Part shown: one piece after another, positions 8,520 through 17,125 of the stretch
Numbering within the stretch: the stretch's first letter is position 1
Layout: each line of letters opens with the position of its first letter
Assembly (NCBI RefSeq): GCF_009707955.1
Contig: NZ_WMDQ01000009.1
Span: 1-64,000, forward strand
Source: Flavobacterium sp. LC2016-13
GTDB taxonomy: Bacteria; Bacteroidota; Bacteroidia; Flavobacteriales; Flavobacteriaceae
Direction: 5' to 3'
DNA: 64,000 nt
Notes under the pieces: generated by a model
What the model was told of the DNA's origin: nothing
Seen by the model: the letters and a program-made list of their open reading frames with translations, nothing else
Databases searched by the model: none
Made by a program: the position numbers and the translations under genes

Positions 8520-9560
8520 TTGAGTATAAAAAAAATTATCACATTAACTGCCGTTGCCGTAATCTCAGTTTTAATGATTTATGGTTTTATTTTAATTAGC
8601 AGAATTTTTAGTGCTAATACTAAATTCGACGAAAAAGAAGTTTACGTATACGTTCCAACCGGAGCTAATTATACAGATGTAAAGAAGATATTAGAACCTT
8701 ATATTAAAAATTTCGATAATTTTGAAATGGTAGCCAATAAAAGAAGCTACCCTGAGAATGTAAAATCGGGTCGTTTTTTACTTAAAAAAGACATGAACAA
8801 TATCGATTTGGTTCGCGCAATGCGTTCTAATGTTCCCGTAAAATTAGCTTTTAATAATCAGGAACGCTTAGAGAACTTTGCAGGAAGAGTTGGTTCAGAA
8901 ATCGAAGCTGATAGTTTGTCATTAATGAAAGCCATTAAAGATTCTGCTTTTTTAAAAGAAAATGGTTTTAATGAAGAGAATGTTTTTGCCATGTTTATTC
9001 CTAACACTTATGAAATTTACTGGAATACTTCTGCAGAGAAATTCCGTGATAAAATGATTAAGGAATACCATAATTTCTGGACAGAAGAAAGAATTAAAAA
9101 AGCTAAAGATCAAGGTTTAACACCAGTTCAGGCTGTAATTCTGGCTTCTATAGTTCATAAAGAATCCGTTAAAAAAGACGAAAGACCTCGTATTGCAGGT
9201 GTTTATTTAAATAGATTACGTTTAGCAATGCCTTTGCAGGCTGATCCAACAGTAATTTATGCATTAAAATTAAAAGCAAATGATTTTGACCAGGTTATCA
9301 AAAGAGTTTTTTATAATGATTTGATAATGAAATCTCCATATAACACTTACGTGAATGTTGGACTTCCTCCTGGACCAATTGCAATGCCTGACATTACAGC
9401 CCTTGAAGCGGTTTTAAATCCTGAAAAAAACGACTATATTTATTTTTGTGCAAGTATAGACCGTTTCGGATATCATGAATTCGCTTCAACTTACGAACAA
9501 CATCAAATTAATGCAAAAAAATATTCAGACTGGATTGCTAGTCAAGGAGTAACAAGATAG
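8520..9560 (+). CDS. mltG: endolytic murein transglycosylase MltG
   Basis: Membrane-anchored lytic transglycosylase (YceG family) that cuts nascent glycan strands. The start is TTG at 8520: the next in-frame ATG would remove most of the membrane anchor (residues 6-27). A LysM-like part (about 38-105) precedes the catalytic domain. The catalytic Glu is E215 in LASIVHKES, followed by RPRIAGVYLNRL and LQADPTVIYAL. 346 aa is normal. It starts 10 bases after the acetyltransferase and ends 2 bases before the DUF2279 gene. Confidence 0.93.
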   Translation: MSIKKIITLTAVAVISVLMIYGFILISRIFSANTKFDEKEVYVYVPTGANYTDVKKILEPYIKNFDNFEMVANKRSYPENVKSGRFLLKKDMNNIDLVRAMRSNVPVKLAFNNQERLENFAGRVGSEIEADSLSLMKAIKDSAFLKENGFNEENVFAMFIPNTYEIYWNTSAEKFRDKMIKEYHNFWTEERIKKAKDQGLTPVQAVILASIVHKESVKKDERPRIAGVYLNRLRLAMPLQADPTVIYALKLKANDFDQVIKRVFYNDLIMKSPYNTYVNVGLPPGPIAMPDITALEAVLNPEKNDYIYFCASIDRFGYHEFASTYEQHQINAKKYSDWIASQGVTR

Positions 9561-9562
9561 TT

Positions 9563-10483
9563 TTGAGTTTTAAATTTTCCCTTTATTTATCGATTTTATG
9601 TTTTTTGAGTTTTCAATGTATTGATGCACAAAGTAAAATCGAGTCCTTTTTAACGCCTTCTGATACTTTAAATTTAAAGAGACAAAACACAGTTATAATA
9701 ACCGAAGTTGCTTTAGCTTCGGTTACTTTAGTTGGTTTGAATCAGATTTGGTATGCCGATTATCCAAAATCCAAATTTCATTTTATAAATGATAATGCTG
9801 AATGGCTTCAGATGGATAAAATCGGGCACATGTATTCTGCGTACCATTTAGGAAGATTTGGTGCAGAAATGATGAGTTGGAGCGGTGCCGATTCTAAAAA
9901 ACAATTGATATATGGCGCTGGTTTAGGTTTTGCTTTTTTAACCGCTGTCGAAGTTTTAGATGGATATTCATCAGAATGGGGAGCTTCTTCAGGCGATATT
10001 ATTGCAAATGCAACCGGAACTGCTTTGTATGTTTCTCAGGAATTACTTTGGAAAGAACAGCGAATAACACCTAAATTTTCTTTTCACACTACTCAATATG
10101 CAAATCAGAGACCTGATAAGCTTGGAACTTCACTCAATGAACAAATTCTAAAAGATTATAACGGACAGACATATTGGTTATCAGCTAATCTTTATTCTTT
10201 TGCAAAAGAAACTAAAATTCCGAAGTGGTTAAATGTTGCTTTTGGATATGGAGCTGACGGAATGTTAACAGGAAATTTACAAAATGATAATCTTGTTTCG
10301 GCTCAAAACCCAGAAAGATTTCGTCAGTTTTATCTTAGTTTTGACGTGAATTTGACGAAAATTGAAACAAAATCACATTTTTTAAAGACTGTTTTTTCTG
10401 TTTTTAACACCATAAAAATTCCTGCCCCAACTCTCGAATACTCCGCCAATAAAGGGCTTAAAGGACATCTACTATATTTTTAA
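9563..10483 (+). CDS. DUF2279 (YfiM-like) family envelope protein
   Basis: A 306-aa exported protein. It uses TTG at 9563, directly followed by a signal peptide (MSFKFSLYLSILCFLSF). The central part has the DUF2279 signature: DKIGHMYSAYHLGRFG, then hydrophobic helices, and SSGDIIANATGTALY. The C-terminal third looks like strand-rich outer-membrane or periplasmic sequence. Function is unknown. Its position 2 bases after mltG suggests a cell-envelope role. Confidence 0.75.
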   Translation: MSFKFSLYLSILCFLSFQCIDAQSKIESFLTPSDTLNLKRQNTVIITEVALASVTLVGLNQIWYADYPKSKFHFINDNAEWLQMDKIGHMYSAYHLGRFGAEMMSWSGADSKKQLIYGAGLGFAFLTAVEVLDGYSSEWGASSGDIIANATGTALYVSQELLWKEQRITPKFSFHTTQYANQRPDKLGTSLNEQILKDYNGQTYWLSANLYSFAKETKIPKWLNVAFGYGADGMLTGNLQNDNLVSAQNPERFRQFYLSFDVNLTKIETKSHFLKTVFSVFNTIKIPAPTLEYSANKGLKGHLLYF

Positions 10484-10525
10484 AAAAGTGTAAATTGCTG
10501 AAAATCAGCATTGTTTTATATTTAT

Positions 10526-10533
10526 TATCTTTG
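10526..10533 (+). promoter_or_regulatory. -7 promoter element
   Basis: TATCTTTG matches TAnnTTTG, 50 bases before the lysozyme-like gene, so that gene has its own promoter. Confidence 0.55.
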
Positions 10534-10582
10534 CGCCGTAGAAATTTCAAAGAGGTGACAGTGATTTGAAGAAAAACAATTT

Positions 10583-11230
10583 ATGATAAAGAAGTGGTAT
10601 TTTTATGCGAGTTTGATCGTTATTATTACATTTTTAAGTTTGGGTTTTAAACCCTTTAATCTAGGAACCAAACCGTGGTTTCTCACAGAAAAAACAGATG
10701 GATCTGAATACTTATTTCCATCGCAAGAAGAGGATGATTATCCTATTTTAACCAATTTACACATCCCATTTACAGGAAAGCATCTTATCGGTTTTAAAGA
10801 AGCCGTTGCTTTTAAAGAATCTCAAGGAAAATACCGTTTGGTTAATTCACTGGGTTATATGGGAAAATACCAATTTGGTTCTAAAGCTTTAAGAGCGATA
10901 GGTATTCACAACGACAAAGCCTTTTTAAAAGATCCTGCTTTACAAGAAAAAGCATTTATTGCGTTACTGTCTAAAAACAAATGGATTTTACGCAGTGAAA
11001 TTGAAAGGTATGAGGGAAAAGTTATTAATGGTGTCGAAATTACCGAATCTGGAATTTTAGCTGCTGCACATCTTGGCGGCGCCGGATCAGTAAAAAACTT
11101 TTTCAAAAACAAAGGAAACAGACATTTTAGAGATGCCTATGGAACTTCATTAAAAAGTTACATGAGAGCCTTTGGAGGTTATGATCTTTCGTTTATCGAA
11201 GCAGATAGTAATGCTACGATAAACGATTAA
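10583..11230 (+). CDS. lysozyme-like / lytic transglycosylase-like exported protein
   Basis: A 215-aa protein with an N-terminal membrane anchor (residues 5-22) and a lysozyme-like core. AVAFKESQGKYRLVNSLGYM followed by GKYQFG is the pattern of Bacteroidota transglycosylase-fold proteins, and the Glu of FKESQG is the probable catalytic acid. LAAAHLGGAGSVKNFF and YGTSLKSYMRAFGGYDLS complete the fold. It probably acts on peptidoglycan, as the neighbours do. Family assignment is by motif; no cutting activity is proven. Confidence 0.72.
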   Translation: MIKKWYFYASLIVIITFLSLGFKPFNLGTKPWFLTEKTDGSEYLFPSQEEDDYPILTNLHIPFTGKHLIGFKEAVAFKESQGKYRLVNSLGYMGKYQFGSKALRAIGIHNDKAFLKDPALQEKAFIALLSKNKWILRSEIERYEGKVINGVEITESGILAAAHLGGAGSVKNFFKNKGNRHFRDAYGTSLKSYMRAFGGYDLSFIEADSNATIND

Positions 11231-11246
11231 ACATCAGAATAAAATA

Positions 11247-11275
11247 AAAAATCCCGAACTATTCGGGATTTTTTT
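11247..11275. terminator. bidirectional terminator
   Basis: Stem ATCCCGAA / TTCGGGAT with T runs on both strands, between the convergent lysozyme-like gene and mutB. Confidence 0.85.
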
Positions 11276-11282
11276 ATGTCTT

Positions 11283-13418
11283 TTAGTCAATCAATATTTC
11301 TAATATTTTAATCGCCGCTTCGCTAATCTTAGTTCCCGGTCCAAAAACGGCAATCGCTCCCGCATCAAATAAAAACTGATAGTCTTGCGCTGGAATTACA
11401 CCGCCAACAATAACCATAATGTCTTCTCTTCCGTGCTTTTTAAGTTCTTCAATTACTTGCGGAACTAATGTTTTATGTCCGGCAGCCAATGAAGAAACAC
11501 CTAAAATATGAACATCATTTTCTACAGCTTGTTTGGCAGCTTCTGCAGGCGTTTGAAAAAGCGGACCAATATCAACATCAAAACCTACATCTGCATAACC
11601 GGTTGCGACTACTTTTGCGCCGCGGTCATGACCGTCTTGTCCCATTTTGGCAATCATAATTCTAGGACGTCTACCTTCTTGTTTTGCAAAAGCATTTGCT
11701 AATTGTTTTGCCTTTTCAAAATTCTCGTCGTTTTTTATTGCTGCACTATACACACCGCTAAAGGATTTAATTTGCGCTTTAAATCTTCCAAAGATACTTT
11801 CAAGAGCATCGCTGATTTCACCTAAAGTTGCACGGTTTCTTGCAGCTTCAACAGCAATTTCTAATAAGTTTCCTTCTCCCGTTTTTGCACAAAGAATTAA
11901 TTTTTCGAGTGATTCATTTACTTTTTGAGTATCTCTGCTTGCTTTTATTTCTTCAAGGCGTTCAATTTGTTGTTTACGCACCATTTGATTATCGACATCT
12001 AAAATATGCAAAGGATCTTCTTTTTCTAATCTAAATTGATTTACACCAACAATAATATCCTGACCGCTATCTATTCTCGCTTGTTTTCTCGCAGCAGCTT
12101 CCTCAATTCTTAGTTTCGGAATTCCGGCTTCAATGGCTTTTGTCATTCCGCCCAATTCTTCAACTTCTTCAATAAGTTTCCAGGTACTTTCTAATATTTC
12201 ATTTGTCAAACTTTCAACGTAATAACTACCAGCCCAAGGATCAACAGTTTTTGTGATTTTAGTTTCTTCCTGTAGAAAAATCTGCGTATTACGGGCAATT
12301 CTTGCCGAAAAGTCAGTTGGCAAAGCTATCGCTTCATCAAGAGCATTTGTGTGCAAAGATTGTGTGCCTCCAAAAGCCGCAGCAGCAGCTTCAATACAAG
12401 TTCGGGCAACATTATTAAACGGATCTTGTTCTGTTAAACTCCAGCCACTTGTTTGACAGTGCGTTCTTAATACTAAAGATTTATCACTTTTCGGATTAAA
12501 TTGTCGTACTAATTTCGCCCATATCATTCTGCCGGCTCTCATTTTGGCAATTTCCATAAAATGATTCATTCCAATGGCCCAGAAAAAAGATAGGCGAGGA
12601 GCAAATTCATCAATAGTCATTCCGGTAGATAATCCGGTTCTGATATATTCTAAACCATCAGCAAGCGTATACGCTAATTCAATATGCGCAGTTGCACCAG
12701 CTTCCTGCATATGATATCCTGAAATAGAAATAGAATTGAATTTCGGCATTTTCCTGCTCGTAAATTCAAAAATATCAGCAATGATTTTCATCGAAGGCGT
12801 TGGTGGATAAATATAAGTATTACGCACCATAAATTCTTTCAGAATATCATTTTGAATCGTTCCCGAAAGCTTTTCAATAGCAACACCTTGTTCTTCTGCA
12901 GCCACAATATAAAAAGCCATAATAGGTAAAACAGCACCATTCATAGTCATTGAAACAGACATTTCATCCAATGGAATCTGATCAAACAAGACTTTCATGT
13001 CTTCAACAGAATCGATGGCAACACCCGCTTTTCCAACATCACCAACAACACGCTCATGATCAGAATCGTAACCGCGATGTGTTGGCAAATCAAAAGCAAT
13101 AGAAAGCCCTTTTTGTCCTGCAGCTAAGTTTCTTCTATAAAAAGCATTACTCTCTTCTGCAGTCGAAAATCCGGCATATTGACGAATTGTCCACGGACGT
13201 CTCACATACATCGTTGCGTAAGGTCCTCGTAAGTTTGGTGCAAAACCTGCTCCAAAATCAAGAAAATCAAGATCTTCAAGATCTTTTTCAGAATAACTTT
13301 CTTTTAGCTCAATTCCTTCAGCCGTTAAAAAGTTTTCAGTCAAAGTTTCTGACTTTTGACTTTTAACTTTTGACTTGAGATTTTCAAGATTAATATGTGT
13401 AAGGTCTTTTCTTATCAT
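11283..13418 (-). CDS. mutB: methylmalonyl-CoA mutase large subunit
   Basis: Adenosylcobalamin-dependent interconversion of methylmalonyl-CoA and succinyl-CoA. The N-terminal catalytic barrel carries RPWTIRQYAGFSTAEESNAF and LSIAFDLPTHRGYDSDH. The C-terminal B12-binding domain (about 575-711) has the DxHxxG cobalt-ligand motif in GQDGHDRGAKVVA. 711 aa is normal. Last gene of a minus-strand run after the DivIC-like gene and mutA. The GTPase MeaB that protects this enzyme is encoded about 47 kb away in the window. Confidence 0.96.
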   Translation of the reverse strand: MIRKDLTHINLENLKSKVKSQKSETLTENFLTAEGIELKESYSEKDLEDLDFLDFGAGFAPNLRGPYATMYVRRPWTIRQYAGFSTAEESNAFYRRNLAAGQKGLSIAFDLPTHRGYDSDHERVVGDVGKAGVAIDSVEDMKVLFDQIPLDEMSVSMTMNGAVLPIMAFYIVAAEEQGVAIEKLSGTIQNDILKEFMVRNTYIYPPTPSMKIIADIFEFTSRKMPKFNSISISGYHMQEAGATAHIELAYTLADGLEYIRTGLSTGMTIDEFAPRLSFFWAIGMNHFMEIAKMRAGRMIWAKLVRQFNPKSDKSLVLRTHCQTSGWSLTEQDPFNNVARTCIEAAAAAFGGTQSLHTNALDEAIALPTDFSARIARNTQIFLQEETKITKTVDPWAGSYYVESLTNEILESTWKLIEEVEELGGMTKAIEAGIPKLRIEEAAARKQARIDSGQDIIVGVNQFRLEKEDPLHILDVDNQMVRKQQIERLEEIKASRDTQKVNESLEKLILCAKTGEGNLLEIAVEAARNRATLGEISDALESIFGRFKAQIKSFSGVYSAAIKNDENFEKAKQLANAFAKQEGRRPRIMIAKMGQDGHDRGAKVVATGYADVGFDVDIGPLFQTPAEAAKQAVENDVHILGVSSLAAGHKTLVPQVIEELKKHGREDIMVIVGGVIPAQDYQFLFDAGAIAVFGPGTKISEAAIKILEILID

Positions 13419-13465
13419 GGAAATACTCTTTTGAGTAGGTTGTATTGATTACTTAGAAAAAATGA

Positions 13466-14830
13466 TTATTCAAGTTCAAGTCGCTCTTGCTCTAATTTTT
13501 CCGCTAATCTTTTCTCTATAATTGGTGTAATTAATGTTTTTCTTGGTTTAATTTTTACAAACGGAAACAATTCTAAATCATGTTTCATTTTGTCATCTTT
13601 ATTAGGATATTTATTGGTTCCTAGCAAAACTTCTTTTTTTGAATCAAATAATTCCTGTTCCTTAGTAGCGCTTTCCTGAATTTTCTTTTTAATTGTTCCG
13701 TCGTTTAAAAGTTTCAAAAAACCACCGTTTGCTTCAATATCTTTAAATAAAGTCAAACTTTTTTCAGCCAATTGCATCGTTAGGCTTTCAATATAATAAT
13801 TACCGTCTGCGGGATTATTAACTTTATCAAAATAGCTTTCGTGTTTTAAAATCAACAATTGATTTCTGGCAATTCTATCGCCAAATTCATTGTCTTTATG
13901 ATATAAAGAATCATAAGGCAAATTGGCAACAGCATCTGCGCCTCCCAAAATAGCCGACATGCATTCAGTCGTTGTACGAAGCATGTTAACATTATAATCA
14001 TAAATGGTTTTGTTGCGTTTGGTTGGCATAACCAATAAATGACATTCTAAATCAGGATTATATTCTGCAGCAATTAATTGAAAAAGCATTCGTAAAGCAC
14101 GAAGTTTAGCAATTTCAAAGAAATAATTGGTTCCAACAGAAACCTGAAAAACAATGGTTTTAGAAATGTTTGGTAAACGATTCAAATATTCGTTGGCATG
14201 CGCTAAACTGTAAGCAATTTGCTGTGTGATATTTGCTCCGGCATTTTGATACAATCCGGCATCGATACTAACTAAAGAAAGGTTTGTAGTTGCTTTTGAA
14301 ATCAAATCAATGGTTTCAAAATTATTCTTATCCGATGTTGTGAACCAATTTCCGTCTCGTGCCATTTGACCAATTGGATCAATATTGCAATAAAAAACAG
14401 CTTTTTTCTGTATTGAAATAGTGTCTAATTGTTTTACGAAATCGATTGAGATAAATTTCAAATTAAAGTAAACGATTCTGTTTTCTAAAGGAAGATTTTC
14501 TAATAATTTCTGAATATCAATTTTTTCGTTTTCGATCGTAAATCGTAAACTTTCAGCACCTCTTTCTAGAGTATTAATTGCTCTTTGAATAGATTTCTCG
14601 ACGTCATAAACAAATATGTTTTGACAAATTTTAAAATTTGTTGCCTGAGTATTTACCGAAGCAGCTTTTGAAAATTCATCTTTATGATAAAAAGGTTTTA
14701 CCTGAATATCTTCCGGAGAATTCCAAATTACGGTTTCGTTATAATCAGCTCCATCTAATTCAAACTGAATTTTTTGTTTCCATTGTTTGGATGAAATCGG
14801 ATTAAAATCGTCGAATAGGGTAGTAGCCAT
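13466..14830 (-). CDS. mutA: methylmalonyl-CoA mutase small subunit
   Basis: Non-catalytic partner of MutB. It resembles the mutase barrel (SYFDKVNNPADGNYYIESLT, FFEIAKLRALRMLF) but lacks the catalytic substrate-binding motifs. At 454 aa it has no C-terminal B12 domain and no DxHxxG, whereas MutA of many other bacteria is above 600 aa and keeps a degenerate one. The short form appears normal for this phylum. It lies 47 bases before mutB and 16 bases after the DivIC-like gene. Confidence 0.92.
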   Translation of the reverse strand: MATTLFDDFNPISSKQWKQKIQFELDGADYNETVIWNSPEDIQVKPFYHKDEFSKAASVNTQATNFKICQNIFVYDVEKSIQRAINTLERGAESLRFTIENEKIDIQKLLENLPLENRIVYFNLKFISIDFVKQLDTISIQKKAVFYCNIDPIGQMARDGNWFTTSDKNNFETIDLISKATTNLSLVSIDAGLYQNAGANITQQIAYSLAHANEYLNRLPNISKTIVFQVSVGTNYFFEIAKLRALRMLFQLIAAEYNPDLECHLLVMPTKRNKTIYDYNVNMLRTTTECMSAILGGADAVANLPYDSLYHKDNEFGDRIARNQLLILKHESYFDKVNNPADGNYYIESLTMQLAEKSLTLFKDIEANGGFLKLLNDGTIKKKIQESATKEQELFDSKKEVLLGTNKYPNKDDKMKHDLELFPFVKIKPRKTLITPIIEKRLAEKLEQERLELE

Positions 14831-14846
14831 TTAGTGTTTTTTCTGA

Positions 14847-15185
14847 TTATTCTTTATCTTGAATAGTGTCTCCTTCAAATTGGATGATGTATATGTCTTC
14901 GCTGTCTTTTTTCATAAAGTACTTTTCGCGGGCATATTTTTCGATTTGTTCAGGATTTTTTAATTGTTTAATCTGTTCCTGATCTTTTTTTATTTCCTCC
15001 TGATAATATTTTTTATTATCCTCAAGTTCATTGATTTGATTGTCTAAAAAACGATGGTCAAAATAAGAGTAATTGTCTAAAAATAACATCCAGACAACAA
15101 AAAATAGCAATACCCAGACATATTTATTGCCCAGAAATTTAAACCAAGATTTGTCTTTATACGGATTTTTCATTTTAGTTTTCAT
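14847..15185 (-). CDS. FtsB/DivIC-like septum formation initiator
   Basis: A 112-aa bitopic membrane protein with one transmembrane helix (about 23-41) followed by a coiled coil (residues 45-78, NELEDNKKYYQEEIKKDQEQ) and a conserved EKYAREKYFMKK box. This is the FtsB/DivIC pattern, a scaffold of the divisome (FtsL-FtsQ partner). It precedes mutA by 16 bases, so division and mutase genes share a transcript here. A second possible ATG lies four codons in. Confidence 0.85.
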   Translation of the reverse strand: MKTKMKNPYKDKSWFKFLGNKYVWVLLFFVVWMLFLDNYSYFDHRFLDNQINELEDNKKYYQEEIKKDQEQIKQLKNPEQIEKYAREKYFMKKDSEDIYIIQFEGDTIQDKE

Positions 15186-15190
15186 TTTTT

Positions 15191-15277
15191 AGCCCCGATG
15201 GAGCCGATATCCTTTTTATGGCTCCCGAGGCTTCGGGACAGCCATAAAAAGATAAAGGCGAGAGCGGGAATAGCTCC
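15191..15277. repeat. structured dispersed repeat, AGCCCCGAT family, copy 1
   Basis: Starts AGCCCCGATGG and ends AGCGGGAATAGCT, with a strong inner hairpin CTTTTTATGGCT / AGCCATAAAAAG whose loop is itself a hairpin (TCCCGAGGCTTCGGGA). A second member is at 26471-26546. The conserved ends and variable middle suggest a structured RNA or a palindromic mobile repeat. It lies between udk and the DivIC-like gene. Confidence 0.75.
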
Positions 15278-15307
15278 TAATTTTTATGGAATAAATTTAC
15301 AATAAAA

Positions 15308-15916
15308 TTATGAAATTCGTTGATTTATTACAGCACGAACTACATCAATTGCAACGGTATTGTATTTGTCGTTTGGTATTATAATATCGGCAAAAGCTTT
15401 TGAAGGTTCGATAAATTGCTCGTGCATAGGTTTTAAAGTATTTTGATAACGTGTTATAACCTCGTCGATATCTCGGCCACGTTCTGAAATGTCACGTTTT
15501 AAACGACGAATTAATCTTTCGTCAGAATCTGCATGAACATATACTTTAACGTCAAAAAGATCACGTAATTCAGGATTTGTTAAAATTAAAATTCCTTCGA
15601 CAATCATAACTTTTCTGGGATGAGTTGAAACGGTGTCATCAGTTCTGTTATGTTTTATGAATGAATAAACGGGCTGATCAATAGTTTCGCCTTCTTTTAA
15701 CGCTTTTAGATGTTTTACCAATAAATCAAAATCAATAGCACGCGGATGATCAAAATTGATTAAGGCTCTTTCATCAAATGACAAATTATGGTTTTCCTTG
15801 TAGTATGAATCCTGAGAAATTACGCCCACTTCAGTGTCTGGTAATTCGTTCATGATTTGGTGTACTACCGTTGTTTTTCCACTTCCTGTTCCTCCTGCAA
15901 TTCCAATAATGAGCAT
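15308..15916 (-). CDS. udk: uridine kinase
   Basis: Phosphorylates uridine and cytidine in pyrimidine salvage. P-loop GIAGGTGSGKTT (residues 5-16), QDSYYKENH, the NFDHPRAIDFDLL substrate loop and the RLIRRLKRDISERGRD lid are all present. 202 aa is typical. A -7 promoter motif lies 27 bases upstream. It is followed by a structured repeat and then the DivIC-like gene. Confidence 0.95.
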   Translation of the reverse strand: MLIIGIAGGTGSGKTTVVHQIMNELPDTEVGVISQDSYYKENHNLSFDERALINFDHPRAIDFDLLVKHLKALKEGETIDQPVYSFIKHNRTDDTVSTHPRKVMIVEGILILTNPELRDLFDVKVYVHADSDERLIRRLKRDISERGRDIDEVITRYQNTLKPMHEQFIEPSKAFADIIIPNDKYNTVAIDVVRAVINQRIS

Positions 15917-15942
15917 AAATTTGTTGTTAGATATTTGTTTGG

Positions 15943-15950
15943 CAAAAATA
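15943..15950 (-). promoter_or_regulatory. -7 promoter element for udk
   Basis: Minus-strand TATTTTTG matches TAnnTTTG, 27 bases before the udk ATG. Confidence 0.55.
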
Positions 15951-16082
15951 ATAATTTAAGTGAATTGTCTGAGAATATTAACGTATTTAAACCATATAAG
16001 TGATATAAGTAAATTTAAGCAAACAGATATTTAAACAATTTATTATTTCACTGAATTTATATTATGTATATGACGAAAAAGA

Positions 16083-16118
16083 TAAAAAAAATCCCGAAAG
16101 CAGAACCTTCGGGATTTT
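16083..16118 (-). terminator. terminator of the dnaA-led minus-strand run
   Basis: Stem ATCCCGAA / TTCGGGAT. On the minus strand it is followed by eight Ts. It closes the run that ends with the SDR gene at 16170. Confidence 0.85.
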
Positions 16119-16169
16119 GTGCAATCAGTATAATTTAATAAAATATTCTGAATTTAGTAAGCACTGTAA

Positions 16170-17051
16170 TTATTTATTCTTTTTTGCTTTTATCATCATT
16201 TCAAGCTGATCCCAAAGTTCTTCAGGAATTGCTTCTAATAAATTGAATTGTCCGGCACCTTTTAACCATTCGCCACCATCAATTGTGATTACATCTCCGT
16301 TTACATAAGCAGAAAAATCAGAAACCAAATAAGCCGCTAAATTCGCTAATTCCTGATGATCACCTACACGTTTTAATGGTACTTTTTTTGCCATATCAAA
16401 TTTCTCTGCAAGATCTCCAGGCAATAATCTGTCCCACGCGCCTTTAGTAGGGAAAGGCCCTGGAGCAATGGCGTTAGAACGAATACCGTATTTTGCCCAT
16501 TCTACAGCTAAACTTCTTGTCATAGCTAAAACTCCGGCTTTTGCAGTTGCGCTTGGCACAACATAAGCAGAACCTGTCCATGCATAAGTAGTAACAATAT
16601 TTAAAATCGTAGCTGATGTTTGTTTGCTGTCAATCCAGTGTTTTCCAAAAGCAAGCGTACAGTTTTTAGAACCTTTAAGTACAATATCTATAACAGTATC
16701 AAATGCATTTGCAGATAAACGCTCTGTTGGCGAAATAAAATTCCCGGCAGCGTTGTTCAAAAGAACATCCACCTTTCCAAAAGTTTTTAAAACTTCCTGA
16801 AGCATATTTTCTACTTCTTCATAATGACGAACGTCACATTGAAGTGGTAAACATTTTCCACCAGTTTCAGTTTCAAGTTCTGTGGCCGTATTTTTAAGCT
16901 TTTCTAAATCTCTAGAAGTAATTGCAACCTGTGCGCCTAATTCTAAGAAATATTTAGTCATCGCTTTTCCTAAACCACTTCCACCGCCTGTAACTACAAT
17001 GACTTTTCCTTTTAAAGCGTCGTCACGTAACATTTTATCTGTATAGCTCAT
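16170..17051 (-). CDS. SDR oxidoreductase, 2,4-dienoyl-CoA reductase-like
   Basis: Short-chain dehydrogenase, 293 aa. The dinucleotide loop TGGGSGLGKAM is at 21-31 and NNAAGNF follows the fourth strand. The usual YxxxK is replaced by SATAK in PSATAKAGVLAMTRSLAVEW, which is how the DECR-type dienoyl-CoA reductases look. The C-terminal DGGEWLKGAGQFN also fits that group. A role in unsaturated fatty-acid beta-oxidation is inferred. Last gene of the minus-strand run. Confidence 0.8.
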   Translation of the reverse strand: MSYTDKMLRDDALKGKVIVVTGGGSGLGKAMTKYFLELGAQVAITSRDLEKLKNTATELETETGGKCLPLQCDVRHYEEVENMLQEVLKTFGKVDVLLNNAAGNFISPTERLSANAFDTVIDIVLKGSKNCTLAFGKHWIDSKQTSATILNIVTTYAWTGSAYVVPSATAKAGVLAMTRSLAVEWAKYGIRSNAIAPGPFPTKGAWDRLLPGDLAEKFDMAKKVPLKRVGDHQELANLAAYLVSDFSAYVNGDVITIDGGEWLKGAGQFNLLEAIPEELWDQLEMMIKAKKNK

Positions 17052-17125
17052 ACTTTTCTTTTTTTACAATATTAATTAAAATAATAGGATGCACGCATAA
17101 TATTGTTATAAAATTTTGATAAACT

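Noticed and set aside
11508..12456. Plus-strand ORFs opposite mutB
   Set aside because: They are antisense shadows of a well-supported gene; translations are Cys/Phe/Leu-rich without motifs.
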